A DNA stretch of 64,000 bases from an uncultured Psychroserpens sp. (GCA_947488655.1 CANKZZ010000003.1:124001-188000), one strand, 5' to 3'; shown: positions 54,912 through 62,718, counted from the first letter of the stretch. Numbers and translations: made by a program. The notes: generated by a model not told the origin, from the letters alone.

Positions 54912-55052
54912 GCTTGTTGCTAAGGGTCTCAGCTATGAGTAGTTGAGTGGGTTAGCACTAAACTTTGCAAGTGCACACCAAACTGAAAATCCTTGTAGAT
55001 TTTTAGAAGTAGCCGAGTACAAGCAATTACTAATAGCCATTGTTATGGGCTG
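54912..55052 (-). repeat. Cassette repeat, full length
   Basis: gctatgagtagttgagtggg, tagcactaaactttgcaagt, the hairpin gaaaatcctt-gta-gattttt, and agcaattactaatagccatt + gttatgggc. Confidence 0.75.
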
Positions 55053-55055
55053 GTT

Positions 55056-55655
55056 TTATTTTGTCCAACCAACAGTTTTTTTCCAATCCTCAATTTCTAG
55101 TTTTCTTCTTTCAAAGTCTGTTGGTGGCGATTGTTTATTAATTTTGGCTTGCTTTCTTATAATTTTAGTTTGTTCTTCAATTGAATTAAGTCCAATAGAT
55201 TTTCGCCTTTGATTCACTTTTTTCAAGTCATCAAAAATTTTAGGGCTCAATTCTCCGCTTTCATCCCAATCAAATTGAGTTCCATAAAGTTGTGGTTTAT
55301 TCTCAAAAACTGCTATTCGGTCAGTCAAGTACGCTAAATTTTTTGAATTGGCTTTATTTTGATGAACAGCAATTTCTAATAATTTCACACATTTTTTCAT
55401 AAAATTAGGTTGTCCGATAGAATGTTGTATTATCAGCCAAGTTGCTTCGTTTGCCTCTTTGCCTACTTTGTCAAGCGTTGGATAACCTATTTTGTTTATT
55501 ATTTCATTTAGAGTTTTGGCATTTTTGTTGTGAATTTCAGCCATTTCTTTATTGTAACCTTCACCAAGTTTTCCGCTTTCAATTAGCTTTTCACGAAATT
55601 CTAAATCGGTATTTTTTAGTTCGATTATTTTTTCTGCAATTTCGTAGTAATTCAT
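55056..55655 (-). CDS. DUF6624 domain protein
   Basis: 199 residues. GYPTLDKVGKEANEATWLII, QHSIGQPNFMKKCV and LAYLTDRIAVFENKPQLYGT carry the conserved pattern of DUF6624 (Gly-Tyr-Pro, buried His, YGTQ). No signal peptide here, although many relatives have one. Function unknown. Flanks are exact mirror images over nine bases (gttatgggc after, gcccataac before). Confidence 0.75.
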   Translation of the reverse strand: MNYYEIAEKIIELKNTDLEFREKLIESGKLGEGYNKEMAEIHNKNAKTLNEIINKIGYPTLDKVGKEANEATWLIIQHSIGQPNFMKKCVKLLEIAVHQNKANSKNLAYLTDRIAVFENKPQLYGTQFDWDESGELSPKIFDDLKKVNQRRKSIGLNSIEEQTKIIRKQAKINKQSPPTDFERRKLEIEDWKKTVGWTK

Positions 55656-55659
55656 TTTG

Positions 55660-55703
55660 CCAATTGTGATGTGTTCAACTTGCCCATAACGTTGTTGGTA
55701 ACT
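55660..55703 (-). repeat. Partial cassette repeat
   Basis: Only outer sequence remains: caattgtgatgtgttcaact + tgcccataacgttgttggtaac. The left arm of one junction and the right end of another seem joined with no middle. Confidence 0.5.
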
Positions 55704-55710
55704 GTATTTA

Positions 55711-55938
55711 TTAATTTTCCGTTAATTCTTTTTCGTCGGTTTCTTCTGGTGAGAATCGTGCTATAAGCACTGGTGTCAATATGCAGACAATTCCGATTAT
55801 TGATTTAGAAATTCCAAAGTCGCCAATAAAATTCATAGCAATTAAGTAAATTCCACAAATCAGAAAAATTATATTAGTCAGTTTTTTGTTCCAAATAAAA
55901 CCTCCAACTAAATATACAATTCCGATTAGAGTAAACAT
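55711..55938 (-). CDS. Small membrane protein, start codon uncertain
   Basis: 75 residues from the only ATG, with TM helices FTLIGIVYLVGGFIW, IIFLICGIYLIAMNF and SIIGIVCILTPVLIA and an acidic tail. The frame stays open upstream and encodes a further convincing helix (KKTLFTIFRVLIIIILIGKI). At 56053-56055 an ATA stands where the start of that longer protein would be expected. Either the original ATG has mutated and only the shorter form is made, or an unusual start is used. No family recognised. Confidence 0.5.
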   Translation of the reverse strand: MFTLIGIVYLVGGFIWNKKLTNIIFLICGIYLIAMNFIGDFGISKSIIGIVCILTPVLIARFSPEETDEKELTEN

Positions 55939-56080
55939 CCCAACGTTCAGAATTTGATTCGTTTCGTCACTATAATTCAGAAACCAATTCGATATTTTTC
56001 CTATTAATATAATTATAATTAATACTCTAAAAATTGTAAATAATGTTTTTTTTATTCCTTTTGCATTTTGTTTATATATT

Positions 56081-56218
56081 GCTGCTAACGTGTTCGTTTT
56101 TGGTTAGTTGCGTTGGCGAGAACTAAGTTAGCAAAAGAAAACGAACCAGAGGAAAATCCGCTAGGATCTTCCGAGTACACACAAACTAGCAATTGGTTAT
56201 ACACGTTGTTGTGGTGTC
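56081..56218 (-). repeat. Cassette repeat, full length
   Basis: taacgtgttcgtttttggtt, gttgcgttggcgagaactaa, gttagcaaaagaaaacgaac, the hairpin gaaaatccgctaggatcttc and the right end aattggttatacacgttgtt. A reference-quality copy. Confidence 0.85.
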
Positions 56219-56223
56219 GTTTT

Positions 56224-56673
56224 TTATTCTTTATCTGGAATAGCCATTGTATGGTTAGCTATTAGATAACAATTTCCATTGATTTCAACATAAGTTCTCA
56301 TAAAATGATAAGTGATTAGATTTGAACCTTTTTCGATAATTGTAATTCCACTTACAATTCCAGTTTTACCAGAAATTATCACTTTAACGTCTTTTGATAT
56401 TCGTGATTTGGTACTTTTATTATTACTATTTATATACCTTCTAATCCTTTCTAAAACTGCGGATTTATTATCAATTGTATTTGCATGATTATGAACCCAA
56501 ATAAAATCTTCTGCTAGAATTGACTCGACATAATCAAAGTTTAGTTCTAATTGAGCTTTTTCCCATGAGGCATCTAATTTTTTTAGACTTTCTTTATTTA
56601 AACAACCTTCTTGAGCAGATGCTGAAATGATTGATAAACCAACTATAGCAATAATAACGATGATTTGTTTCAT
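56224..56673 (-). CDS. Exported SnoaL/DUF4440-like protein
   Basis: 149 residues. Signal peptide MKQIIVIIAIVGLSIISASA, then a NTF2-like fold: LDASWEKAQLELNFDYVESI, EDFIWVHNHANTIDNKSAVL, TGIVSGITIIEKGSNLITYH. Could be a small ketosteroid-isomerase-like enzyme or binding protein; no catalytic residues can be assigned. Flanks mirror each other exactly (gttgtggtg after, caccacaac before). Confidence 0.8.
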   Translation of the reverse strand: MKQIIVIIAIVGLSIISASAQEGCLNKESLKKLDASWEKAQLELNFDYVESILAEDFIWVHNHANTIDNKSAVLERIRRYINSNNKSTKSRISKDVKVIISGKTGIVSGITIIEKGSNLITYHFMRTYVEINGNCYLIANHTMAIPDKE

Positions 56674-56703
56674 TCTAAATTTGTTTCAAGAGTTTTCTTA
56701 AAT

Positions 56704-56840
56704 GCACCACAACGTGTTTGTAAATGGTTAGTTGCGTGGTTGAGCAACTAAGTTAACATAAACCCACGAACCTGAGAATATTCCGCAGGAATATTCCAGA
56801 TGATCAGAAACGAAGCAATGAATTATACACGGTGTTGGGC
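56704..56840 (-). repeat. Cassette repeat, full length
   Basis: caccacaacgtgtttgtaaa, gttgcgtggttgagcaacta, the hairpin gaatattcc-gca-ggaatattc and the right end aatgaattatacacggtgtt. It ends in GTTGGGC, which fits the integron core consensus GTTRRRY. Confidence 0.85.
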
Positions 56841-58364
56841 TTAGTTTTTATTTTTCAAAATGTTCAGTTCTCCGAAATCAACATCAAGTAAATTTTCTTG
56901 ATCTAATGAGAACCCTAATATTTCTCTTTTTGAGTTAAAATTGAAGGTTAAAAAACCATCAGGAACCCTAACATCTAACCAATCAATTTTGAATGTGTCG
57001 AAGTGCCAATGTTCTAATTTACCTTTGAATACTTGAGAATGCGTAAATGAGATTTCTAATTCGTTATTTTCGTTATAATCTATTAATATGTCGCCATACA
57101 TTTTGTCTGTATATTTTCCAGAATAGGCCTTAATTAGTAACGATGGCATTGTGTTTTCTGTCTTACTAACTTTATTAGGTGCTTCTTTCTTTTTTTTTAC
57201 ATTATTGTCTCGCCATGTCTTTGCTCTAGAATAAAAATCGCTAGACTTATTATCTATAAGCTGCTCTAACAATATGGTTTTTAATACAAATGTTGATGGT
57301 TCTTCGGTTTCATTGGCAAGTATAATAAATCCTATATTTAAATCCTTTATCATCACTAGCTGAGCTTGCATCCCATCAATTCCTCCACTATGTTCAATTA
57401 TTTTGTGACCATTTATGGGTGTAAGCCACCAACCAAATCCATAAGAGGTAAACTCATTAGAGTACCTACCTCCTAAAGGATAAATTATTTGAGGTGTAAA
57501 AATTTCCTTTATTATTTTAGGATTTACAATTGTGTCGCTGTTAAACAAACCGTCATTTAACATAAGTCTCATGTAATTAGACATGTCTGTTGCTGACGAA
57601 TAAATGAATCCTCCTGGTGCAAGATTATCACCTTTTTCCTGAATTATAGCAACTTTTTCGTAGGCTTCATTCCAAATATGTGGTTTTGCAAGATTTTTAT
57701 TTGATTCTCTTTCTGCTGATATTGAAACACTATTGTTCATTTTTAGTTTGTCAAAGACTTTTGTTTTAACGAATTTATCCCAAGACATACCAGAAACTTC
57801 TTTCACTATTTCTGAAGCGACAACATACATTACATTTTGATATGCTGGTTTTTCTCTAAATCCAGATATCGGTTGAAGGTGTTTTAATTTTTTTATGATC
57901 TCTACTCGTGAAAAGTCGGAATGGTACCAAAGTGTTCCTCCACTTACATCTTTAAGACCGCTTCTATGGGTTAGTAAATCTCTAATAGTGAAATTATTTG
58001 TAACATAAGGATCGTATAACTCGAAATAGGGTAAGTATTTAAGAACCTTATCATCCCAATTTATTTTTCCTTCGTCCACTAGTATACCTAAAGTTAAAGC
58101 TGTAAAGGATTTTGAAATGGAACCTATTCCAAAAATAGTGTGTTCATTTACTTTAGATTTTTCATGTACTTCTAGATTGCCATATCCTTTTGAAAAAATA
58201 ATAGAGTCATTTCGAACAATACCAATGGAAAGTCCAGGGATTTCAAAATCTTTTATGAGTTCATGGATTTGTATGTCAAGTGAATCTAGTTGAATTTTTT
58301 GAGCGAATAAATTGGAAAAAAAGAATGAACCAATTATAGTTAAGAATAAAGTTCTGTTTTTCAT
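56841..58364 (-). CDS. Exported serine beta-lactamase-family hydrolase
   Basis: 507 residues. Signal peptide (LTIIGSFFFSNLFAQ). Class C beta-lactamase/DD-peptidase motifs: GIGSISKSFTAL (S-x-x-K), AYQNVMYVVAS (Y-x-N) and IEHSGGIDG (H-S-G in place of K-T-G). A C-terminal lipocalin-like domain (from about residue 400) is common in this family. Probably an esterase or peptidase on cell-wall or D-amino-acid substrates; antibiotic resistance cannot be inferred. Confidence 0.9.
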   Translation of the reverse strand: MKNRTLFLTIIGSFFFSNLFAQKIQLDSLDIQIHELIKDFEIPGLSIGIVRNDSIIFSKGYGNLEVHEKSKVNEHTIFGIGSISKSFTALTLGILVDEGKINWDDKVLKYLPYFELYDPYVTNNFTIRDLLTHRSGLKDVSGGTLWYHSDFSRVEIIKKLKHLQPISGFREKPAYQNVMYVVASEIVKEVSGMSWDKFVKTKVFDKLKMNNSVSISAERESNKNLAKPHIWNEAYEKVAIIQEKGDNLAPGGFIYSSATDMSNYMRLMLNDGLFNSDTIVNPKIIKEIFTPQIIYPLGGRYSNEFTSYGFGWWLTPINGHKIIEHSGGIDGMQAQLVMIKDLNIGFIILANETEEPSTFVLKTILLEQLIDNKSSDFYSRAKTWRDNNVKKKKEAPNKVSKTENTMPSLLIKAYSGKYTDKMYGDILIDYNENNELEISFTHSQVFKGKLEHWHFDTFKIDWLDVRVPDGFLTFNFNSKREILGFSLDQENLLDVDFGELNILKNKN

Positions 58365-58380
58365 TTCGTTTTTTGTAATT

Positions 58381-58518
58381 GAGTATAACGTGTTTGTATA
58401 TGGTTTGTTGCGTGGTTAAGCAACTAAGTTAACAAATAAAAACCGAATAGAAAATCCGCAAGGATTTTCGTAAGTAGGCTAGAACCAAGCAATAAATTAT
58501 ATACAGTGTTGTGTACAG
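58381..58518 (-). repeat. Cassette repeat, full length
   Basis: tataacgtgtttgtatatgg, gttgcgtggttaagcaacta, the hairpin gaaaatccgcaaggattttc, gtaggctagaac and the right end aataaattatatacagtgtt. Confidence 0.85.
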
Positions 58519-59364
58519 TTATTTGTACTCATAGATAAATTCGTTAATTAAAATATCATTTTTACCAAATTCTTTTTTTCGTTCTAACGTTCCATTTTCT
58601 TTATAAAAATACAGCGTGTAGTTCATCACAACATTATTTTTTCTAGAAATTTTTTCTATTTTTTTTAGTCCGTATTTGTTGTATTCGTATTCTGTAACTG
58701 CATAATTGCCATATGATTTTATTAGCTTATTGTTTTTATTATACTCATATGTAATTTCGCTCTGGTATTTTGGTTTTGTCTCCGAAATTAAAAGGTTTTT
58801 CTTGTAATGACTTATTTTATACAGAATTGAATCTGTGTTATAATGTTCAATCGTTCTTAACTTTCCAAATAGATTGTATTTGTAATTTTTCATACCATTC
58901 AAATCTTCCGAGATATATTTTAATTTACCCTTTCTTTTATATTTCTTTTGTATAATAAATTTAGATTTTTTAAATCCAGGTCTGTAATTCAAAATAATAA
59001 TACTATCAGGGTTTTGATAATTGTCATAATAAGTTTTTAAGATTCCATTATTTGTTTTAACTACAAATAGTTTTGAATTTCTATTTTCTATTTCGTCATT
59101 TTGTATTTCGTTTTTAATAATTCCGTTTGAAATAAAAGTAGATGAGTAATCGGTTGAATCATTAACATTATCGGATATGTTCGATTTTAACTTGAAAAAT
59201 CCACTCCGATACTCGGTTAAAATTGTCCAAAGTGTAGTGTCTTGTTTTTTATTGTTTATTTTCCATTCAAATCTTATTGATTTAATATCAGATGTGTCAA
59301 TTTGAACTTGCGAAAAGCTCAAAGAATAAACTGAAATTAGGATGATAAGCAGGTAGTTTCTCAT
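58519..59364 (-). CDS. Hypothetical secreted protein
   Basis: 281 residues from ATG 59364, giving the signal MRNYLLIILISVYSLSFSQ; five more codons upstream would lie in repeat DNA. The mature part is built of beta strands with recurring Y-x-Y-N turns (YKYNLFGKLRTIEHYNTDS, TYEYNKNNKLIKSYG), like RHS/YD or MORN-type repeats. Its flanks match as inverted repeats in 14 of 15 bases, the best case in the array. In coding order it is the first cassette. Confidence 0.6.
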   Translation of the reverse strand: MRNYLLIILISVYSLSFSQVQIDTSDIKSIRFEWKINNKKQDTTLWTILTEYRSGFFKLKSNISDNVNDSTDYSSTFISNGIIKNEIQNDEIENRNSKLFVVKTNNGILKTYYDNYQNPDSIIILNYRPGFKKSKFIIQKKYKRKGKLKYISEDLNGMKNYKYNLFGKLRTIEHYNTDSILYKISHYKKNLLISETKPKYQSEITYEYNKNNKLIKSYGNYAVTEYEYNKYGLKKIEKISRKNNVVMNYTLYFYKENGTLERKKEFGKNDILINEFIYEYK

Positions 59365-59365
59365 A

Positions 59366-59431
59366 ATTGTACACAACACAAATATATACGCGCATTTAGA
59401 TCATTAAGCGTAAAATATACTATGCGTTGTA
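59366..59431 (-). repeat. Short second-type element at the head of the array
   Basis: acaacacaaatatatacgcg + cat at the left and tactatgcgttgta at the right match 40677-40742, although the intervening bases differ. It is upstream of the first cassette gene in coding order and no further common repeats are found beyond it. Confidence 0.6.
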
Positions 59432-59435
59432 TTTT

Positions 59436-59834
59436 CTATTTCGTTTCAATAAGTTTATAGTTTTCTAACCGTTCTAAATAACCATCATCATGTTCTTTAT
59501 AGAGAATAATTCTATTATTTGTAAAACGAGAAACTAAATAGTTGCTTGTTGGCTTACCGTTACTATACGCTGTATGGATATAGTAATTTCCTTCTTTTTT
59601 TATTTTTCCGAAGGAAATATGAGGTGTAGAGCTTTTATAAAGTTTTGGGTCTTTTCGTTTTGCTACTTTATATTTTTTAAAAGTGTAGCTAGAATCTACA
59701 TGCACTACAATTTCGCATATGTTATAACCGTTGCCATCATTACTATAATCATGTGTTAGGTAAATTTGGTCGCTATCTTGAGCAAAAACGACGGTTGTAA
59801 CGCTTATAGCTAAAATTAAGATGTTATATTTCAT
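59436..59834 (-). CDS. Hypothetical secreted protein
   Basis: 132 residues. Signal peptide MKYNILILAISVTTVVFAQ. The mature part has short beta strands (VVHVDSSYTFKKYKVAKRKD, YIHTAYSNGKPTSNYLVSRF). No family recognised. 8 bases downstream of the SnoaL-like gene, so possibly the last gene of the photoprotection cluster. Confidence 0.55.
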   Translation of the reverse strand: MKYNILILAISVTTVVFAQDSDQIYLTHDYSNDGNGYNICEIVVHVDSSYTFKKYKVAKRKDPKLYKSSTPHISFGKIKKEGNYYIHTAYSNGKPTSNYLVSRFTNNRIILYKEHDDGYLERLENYKLIETK

Positions 59835-59842
59835 AGCTATAA

Positions 59843-60205
59843 CTACTCCATGCTATAAAAATATTGCTCACTTGCAATCTTACCATCTTTTACCTCGTAC
59901 ACGCAAACTTCTTCCATTTGTTGTCTGCCACCTTCCTTAAATGTGCAATCAAAACTCATTTTTGCTGTAAAAAAGTTACCAGCAACAACAGGTTCTCCAA
60001 TCTCGCTAGCATGAAAGTCTTTTACACTTTCTAACCATTGTTTGCTTTTGTTCCAAACGTTTTGTTTACCCGAAATTATTTCGTTTGGCATACCAGGCAT
60101 TTCTTTGCTTACAACATCATCGGCATACAAATCGTTTACGCAATCTAGGTTTTTACCTTCTCTGCAGTATTGAGCCCATTTTTGAGCAACATCTTTAGTA
60201 TTCAT
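59843..60205 (-). CDS. SnoaL-like (NTF2-fold) protein
   Basis: 120 residues. VAQKWAQYCREGKNLDCVND, ADDVVSKEMPGMPNEIISGK and VVAGNFFTAKMSFDCTFKEG show the SnoaL fold used by many small stress-related proteins. No signal peptide, so cytoplasmic. Follows the photolyase gene by 76 bases. Confidence 0.8.
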   Translation of the reverse strand: MNTKDVAQKWAQYCREGKNLDCVNDLYADDVVSKEMPGMPNEIISGKQNVWNKSKQWLESVKDFHASEIGEPVVAGNFFTAKMSFDCTFKEGGRQQMEEVCVYEVKDGKIASEQYFYSME

Positions 60206-60281
60206 TTTGTAACATTTAAAAGATTAGTCTTTAAAATTAGTTAAAAATGAATACAATTGATTTAAAACGAGATTTTATTTT

Positions 60282-61589
60282 TTAGCTAACAGCTTCTTTA
60301 TAAGTCTTTAGGCAACGTTCTCGAGCTTCTTTGTGATCAACCATTGGATCTGGATAAGAATCGTCTTCATATTCTGGCACCCATTTTTTGATATACTTAC
60401 GATCTTTATCAAATTTATCTATTTGTGTGGTTGGGTTAAAGATTCTAAAATATGGTGATGCGTCTACGCCAGAGCCAGCTACCCATTGCCAGTTACCTAC
60501 ATTACTTGACATCTCATAGTCATGCAATTTCTCTGCAAAGTATGCTTCTCCCCAACGCCAATCTATTAACAGATGTTTACATAAAAAACTACCTACTAAC
60601 ATACGTACACGATTATGCATAAAACCAGTTTGGTTAAGTTGTCTCATTCCTGCATCTACAAGAGGATAACCAGTTTTACCGTTACACCAAAGTTTGAATT
60701 CGTCTTCATTATTACGCCATTCTATCCTGTCATATTTTGATTTAAAAGCGTCTTCTTGAGTGTGTGGAAAATGCCAAAGTATCTGCATAAAAAACTCTCT
60801 CCATATTAATTCTTGCCAAAACACCTCATTAGATTCATTTACCGCTTTCTTTACCATTTTACGCACACTAACGGTTCCAAATCTTAAATGCGGACCTAAT
60901 CTAGATGTTGCATCTTTGGCAGGAAAATTTCTTGTCTTTTCATAATCTTGTATAAGAGTAGGAGTTACTGTATACGCTGTGATATCTTGGCTTGCTGCCT
61001 CAAAGCCCATACTGGCCAATGTTAATTGTGGCAAGCGTGTATTGTTGACCAAATTATGCAGATACTCATTGGTATAATAGATTTTTAAATCTTCTTTTTC
61101 GTTAAAGGAGTCTTTCCAAAGTTTCATGTAAGGTGTGTAAACTTTGTAAGGGTCTCCATCGCTTTTTACTATCTCATCTTTTTCAAAAATAACTTGATCT
61201 TTAAAGGATTTAAAAACGATGTCTTTAGCGTCTAAAAAATTGCTTATCTCCTCATCACGTTCTTTGGCGTAAGGCTCGTAATCATGATTTGTATATACTT
61301 CTTTAATATCGTAATCTTTAACTAATTGCTTATAAATTTCCAGCGGTTTACCATGATATAATGCAATACTACTATCATGCTCTGTTTGTAGAGTTGAGCG
61401 CATATCTTGTAAGGTATTAAAGATAAAAGTTACTCTGGCATCATCCTCTGGTAAGCTTTCTAAAATTTCAGAATCAAAAATGAAAATGGGTAAAACGGGT
61501 TGGTCACTCTTTAATGCGTTGTAAAAACCTACATTATCATCTAACCGTAAATCTCGTCTAAACCAAAATATAGTTAAAGGTTGTTTCAT
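60282..61589 (-). CDS. phrB: Deoxyribodipyrimidine photolyase (class I photolyase/cryptochrome)
   Basis: 435 residues. The N-terminal antenna-binding domain begins TIFWFRRDLRLDDNVGFYNA. The FAD-binding domain shows TSRLGPHLRFGTVSVRK, WREFFMQILWHFP, TGYPLVDAGMRQLNQTGFMH and NWQWVAGSGVDASPYFRIFN. The Trp chain and FAD-contact residues look intact, so it should repair UV-induced pyrimidine dimers with blue light. Central gene of the light-stress cluster. Confidence 0.95.
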   Translation of the reverse strand: MKQPLTIFWFRRDLRLDDNVGFYNALKSDQPVLPIFIFDSEILESLPEDDARVTFIFNTLQDMRSTLQTEHDSSIALYHGKPLEIYKQLVKDYDIKEVYTNHDYEPYAKERDEEISNFLDAKDIVFKSFKDQVIFEKDEIVKSDGDPYKVYTPYMKLWKDSFNEKEDLKIYYTNEYLHNLVNNTRLPQLTLASMGFEAASQDITAYTVTPTLIQDYEKTRNFPAKDATSRLGPHLRFGTVSVRKMVKKAVNESNEVFWQELIWREFFMQILWHFPHTQEDAFKSKYDRIEWRNNEDEFKLWCNGKTGYPLVDAGMRQLNQTGFMHNRVRMLVGSFLCKHLLIDWRWGEAYFAEKLHDYEMSSNVGNWQWVAGSGVDASPYFRIFNPTTQIDKFDKDRKYIKKWVPEYEDDSYPDPMVDHKEARERCLKTYKEAVS

Positions 61590-61603
61590 GTCACTGGTAA
61601 GGT

Positions 61604-62071
61604 TTATTTGTTATAAGTACCGAATAATTCTTCTAATTTTTTTGTTCGGAAATTAAAAATCTCTTCTAGTTTTGGCTTTACAATAATAGGGTGTACAAGC
61701 TGGCCCAATATACCAAAAGGAACCTTATAATCTATAATATCTTCCATCTCTACACCACCATCAATTTCTTTAATAAAATGTTTGTGATGCCATAGTGCAT
61801 AGGGTCCAAAACGTTGTTCGTCTACAAAATAATGATTATCAACACTATGCGTAATTTCGGTTACCCATTTTGTTTTAATACCCAAAACTGGAGTTACAAT
61901 GTATTGTATAATTTGACCTGCAAACATTGGTCTATCTGCTCCCGAGAGTATATGAAAGCCCATATACTCTGGCGTAATGGTTTTAAGATTATTAGGATCT
62001 GATAAAAATTTCCATGCGGTCTCCATTGAGATTGGTAAATTTTGTTTTTTATGGAGTCTGTAAATTTTCAT
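61604..62071 (-). CDS. SRPBCC family (YfcH/cell-division-inhibitor type) protein
   Basis: 155 residues. KKQNLPISMETAWKFLSDPN and LKTITPEYMGFHILSGADRP are the SRPBCC signature of the group that is often next to photolyase genes; HWHK-like ALWHHKHFIKEIDGGVEMED follows. It binds an unknown hydrophobic ligand. 14 bases upstream of phrB and 6 bases downstream of tspO. Confidence 0.85.
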   Translation of the reverse strand: MKIYRLHKKQNLPISMETAWKFLSDPNNLKTITPEYMGFHILSGADRPMFAGQIIQYIVTPVLGIKTKWVTEITHSVDNHYFVDEQRFGPYALWHHKHFIKEIDGGVEMEDIIDYKVPFGILGQLVHPIIVKPKLEEIFNFRTKKLEELFGTYNK

Positions 62072-62077
62072 AATTTT

Positions 62078-62539
62078 TTAGTTGTATAAAGTTATATAAA
62101 GGTTTAATGATGTGGCAATACATAACCAAAATAAATAGGGTAGTATGAGTATAGATTTACGCTTTAAGTCTCTTAAATAGGTGACTAGAAATGCACACAC
62201 AATAATTGTTAATAAGGTAATATTTACTAAGGCGAGGTCTACTAGTTTTTGATTAAAAAATAAAAAGTTCCAGCTTATGTTTAAAAAAAACTGAATTATA
62301 AATAATGTGTTAACTTTTTTTGTTGGACGTTGTAAATAGAGATGGGTCATGTAAATAGAAAAACAAACCATTATAATCGTCCAAGCTGCGCCAAATACCC
62401 AACCATCTGGCGTCCAAGGTGCTTTGTTAAGTTGTTGGTACCAATCTCCTTTAGGACCATCTGCCATTAATAAACTCCCAATGCATAAGGCACTAAAATT
62501 TATAAATAAAAAGATAACAAATGGTTTTAAAAACTTCAT
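62078..62539 (-). CDS. tspO: TspO/MBR family membrane protein
   Basis: 153 residues from ATG 62539, the usual TspO length; the longer frame would overlap the upstream small gene. Five TM helices. Signature: GDWYQQLNKAPWTPDGWVFG (substrate loop and W-x-P-P-like motif), AAWTIIMVCFSIYMTHLYLQ and FFLNISWNFLFFNQ. TspO proteins bind porphyrins and other tetrapyrroles and act in light and oxidative stress, which fits the photolyase context. Confidence 0.9.
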   Translation of the reverse strand: MKFLKPFVIFLFINFSALCIGSLLMADGPKGDWYQQLNKAPWTPDGWVFGAAWTIIMVCFSIYMTHLYLQRPTKKVNTLFIIQFFLNISWNFLFFNQKLVDLALVNITLLTIIVCAFLVTYLRDLKRKSILILPYLFWLCIATSLNLYITLYN

Positions 62540-62540
62540 C

Positions 62541-62711
62541 TTACTTTTTTTGAAGTTGTAAAATTTGATCTTCAATTTTTTGAGCCTCAGCATATTTTTT
62601 GTCGCTCTCTCCTCTGTTTGTAGTTGATAGAGCGTGCCACTCTTTCATGAGTTTTTCGTATTTTTTCTGAAGTTTTTCAACCTCACTCGTTTTTTTAAAT
62701 AAACCAAACAT
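62541..62711 (-). CDS. Small Lacal_2735-like protein
   Basis: 56 residues. MFGLFKKTSEVEKLQKKYEK, then LMKEWHALSTTNRGESDKKY and AEAQKIEDQILQLQKK. I recognise the pattern of the small Flavobacterial family named Lacal_2735. It is all helical and highly charged with no membrane segment. Its stop ends 1 base before the tspO start, and it lies 7 bases downstream of the glutathione peroxidase stop. The perfect fit into the operon and intact frame support a real gene. Confidence 0.8.
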   Translation of the reverse strand: MFGLFKKTSEVEKLQKKYEKLMKEWHALSTTNRGESDKKYAEAQKIEDQILQLQKK

Positions 62712-62718
62712 AGCTATC

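Larger units (their letters stand above)
33230..59431 (-). mobile_element. Integron-like gene-cassette array (CALIN-like), no integrase in window
   Basis: Twenty-odd intergenic regions carry full or decayed copies of one imperfect palindrome of about 135-145 bp. Intact copies begin (on +) near gtgtttgtatatggttag and end near aattaattatacacgttgtt. All copies lie in one orientation, and almost all genes are read on the - strand. The outer bases next to a gene on one side are the reverse complement of those on its other side, while differing between genes. Known integron cassettes show this because each gene and its attC were once one circle. The core GTTRRRY/RYYYAAC consensus is met only partly. 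The boundaries are approximate, and copies between 41 and 48 kb are decayed. Confidence 0.6.

Noticed and set aside
56046-56066. Single-base frameshift at an A/T run near the start of the 55711 membrane protein
   Set aside because: On careful re-reading of codons the frame is continuous; the anomaly is an ATA where a start is expected, not a frameshift.
33230-59431. CRISPR array
   Set aside because: Repeats are about 140 bp and separated by whole genes, not by uniform 25-40 bp spacers; no cas genes are present.
33230-59431. Claim of a complete classical integron
   Set aside because: No integrase gene is in the window, and only one copy (56834-56840, GTTGGGC) fits the full GTTRRRY core. I therefore call it integron-like.
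33230-59431. Repeats as simple Rho-independent terminators
   Set aside because: T-runs are not regularly present, the orientation is kept around an inverted gene, and the outer arms match per gene.
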